Origin: Candidatus Sphingomonas colombiensis
GTDB taxonomy: Bacteria > Pseudomonadota > Alphaproteobacteria > Sphingomonadales > Sphingomonadaceae
DNA length: 64,000 nucleotides
Direction of reading: 5' to 3'
Assembly: GCA_029202845.1 (NCBI GenBank)
Contig: CP119315.1
Location: forward strand, 1,829,001 to 1,893,000
The number at the start of each line of letters is the position of its first letter. Position 1 is the first letter of the stretch. The position numbers were made by a program, and so were the translations under genes. Under the pieces are notes generated by a model. The model was not told where the DNA came from. It searched no databases and saw nothing but the letters and a program-made list of their open reading frames with translations. Below are positions 63,722-64,000 of the stretch, one piece after another.

Positions 63722-64000
63722 GTGAATATTATCCTGTTGGGGCCGCCGGGCGCGGGCAAGGGGACTCAGGCTGCGCGCCTGGTCGCCGACCGGGGCATGA
63801 CGCAGCTTTCGACCGGCGACATGCTGCGCGCTGCGGTCAAGGCCGGCTCGCCGGTCGGGTTGCAGGCGAAGGCCGTGATGGAATCGGGCGGGCTCGTCTC
63901 GGATGAGATCGTGTCCGCGCTGATCGGCGAGCGGCTCGATCAGGGCACTGGCGCCGGGGCGATCTTCGATGGCTATCCGCGCACTGCCGCGCAGGCCGAA
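63722..64000 (+). CDS. adk: Adenylate kinase, 3' end beyond window
   Basis: The first 93 residues are visible from a GTG at 63722 (GGGAGAGGGAT upstream). The P-loop reads [17 protein letters not shown], followed by [18 protein letters not shown] and [13 protein letters not shown], the AMP-binding parts. It interconverts ATP+AMP and two ADP. The lid domain and end are outside the window. Confidence 0.97.
   Translation, partial: MNIILLGPPGAGKGTQAARLVADRGMTQLSTGDMLRAAVKAGSPVGLQAKAVMESGGLVSDEIVSALIGERLDQGTGAGAIFDGYPRTAAQAE

Overview
The window is GC-rich and densely coded. It looks like a chromosome segment of a Sphingomonas-like alphaproteobacterium (Sphingomonadales). The basis is the outer-membrane gene content (TonB-dependent receptor, TonB, OprB porin), the alphaproteobacterial style of the ribosomal proteins (S7 ending FSHYRW, a 244-residue S5 with an RG-rich head) and the str-S10-spc gene order. 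The genus cannot be fixed from the sequence alone.

Positions 1-15000 hold what looks like a catabolic island. In order: the tail of a short-chain dehydrogenase; a TonB-dependent receptor divergent from a DUF3237 protein; a tightly overlapping minus-strand operon (alpha/beta hydrolase, APH-type kinase, enolase paralogue, 2-hydroxyacid dehydrogenase, second hydrolase); a hydratase plus an HMG-CoA-lyase-family enzyme; a MarR regulator coupled to a LeuD-like protein; a LeuC-like protein coupled to a family III CoA-transferase, tail to tail with LeuD; an FMN reductase; and a second MarR regulator. The enolase paralogue lacks the active-site His of true enolases. Most promoter gaps of the island, and that of the acyl-CoA ligase at 17470-19104, carry a CTTAG/CTAAG element, often inside an inverted repeat, which suggests a shared operator. 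The content suggests uptake of an organic acid or aromatic compound, then hydration, CoA activation and C-C cleavage. The substrate is unknown.

Positions 15000-47400 are a mosaic of ordinary chromosomal genes: polysaccharide deacetylase, M19 dipeptidase, acyl-CoA ligase, NnrU protein, POT peptide transporter, nitroreductase, orphan GntR regulator, lipoprotein, TonB, acyl-CoA dehydrogenase, Sua5, GNAT, MsrA, GalE plus a CitE-like lyase, PAP2 phosphatase, OprB porin, a LysR/pirin/WrbA/LigB-type dioxygenase module, VanY-like peptidase, RluA, ArfB, fRMsr, RcnB-like protein, M28 peptidase, universal stress protein, pyruvate dehydrogenase E2 and dihydrolipoamide dehydrogenase, a multi-pass membrane protein, a GFA protein and an exported amidohydrolase.

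Positions 47400-64000 are the translation superoperon: rpsL-rpsG-fusA-tuf, a strong terminator, then rpsJ to rpsQ and rplN to secY, and the start of adk. Two points stand out. S12 carries Arg at position 88, a known streptomycin-resistance position. A roughly 560-base patch in rplC and rplD carries six single- or double-base insertions that destroy both frames, almost certainly sequence error because both genes are essential. No tRNA, rRNA, CRISPR array, insertion sequence or integrase was seen.
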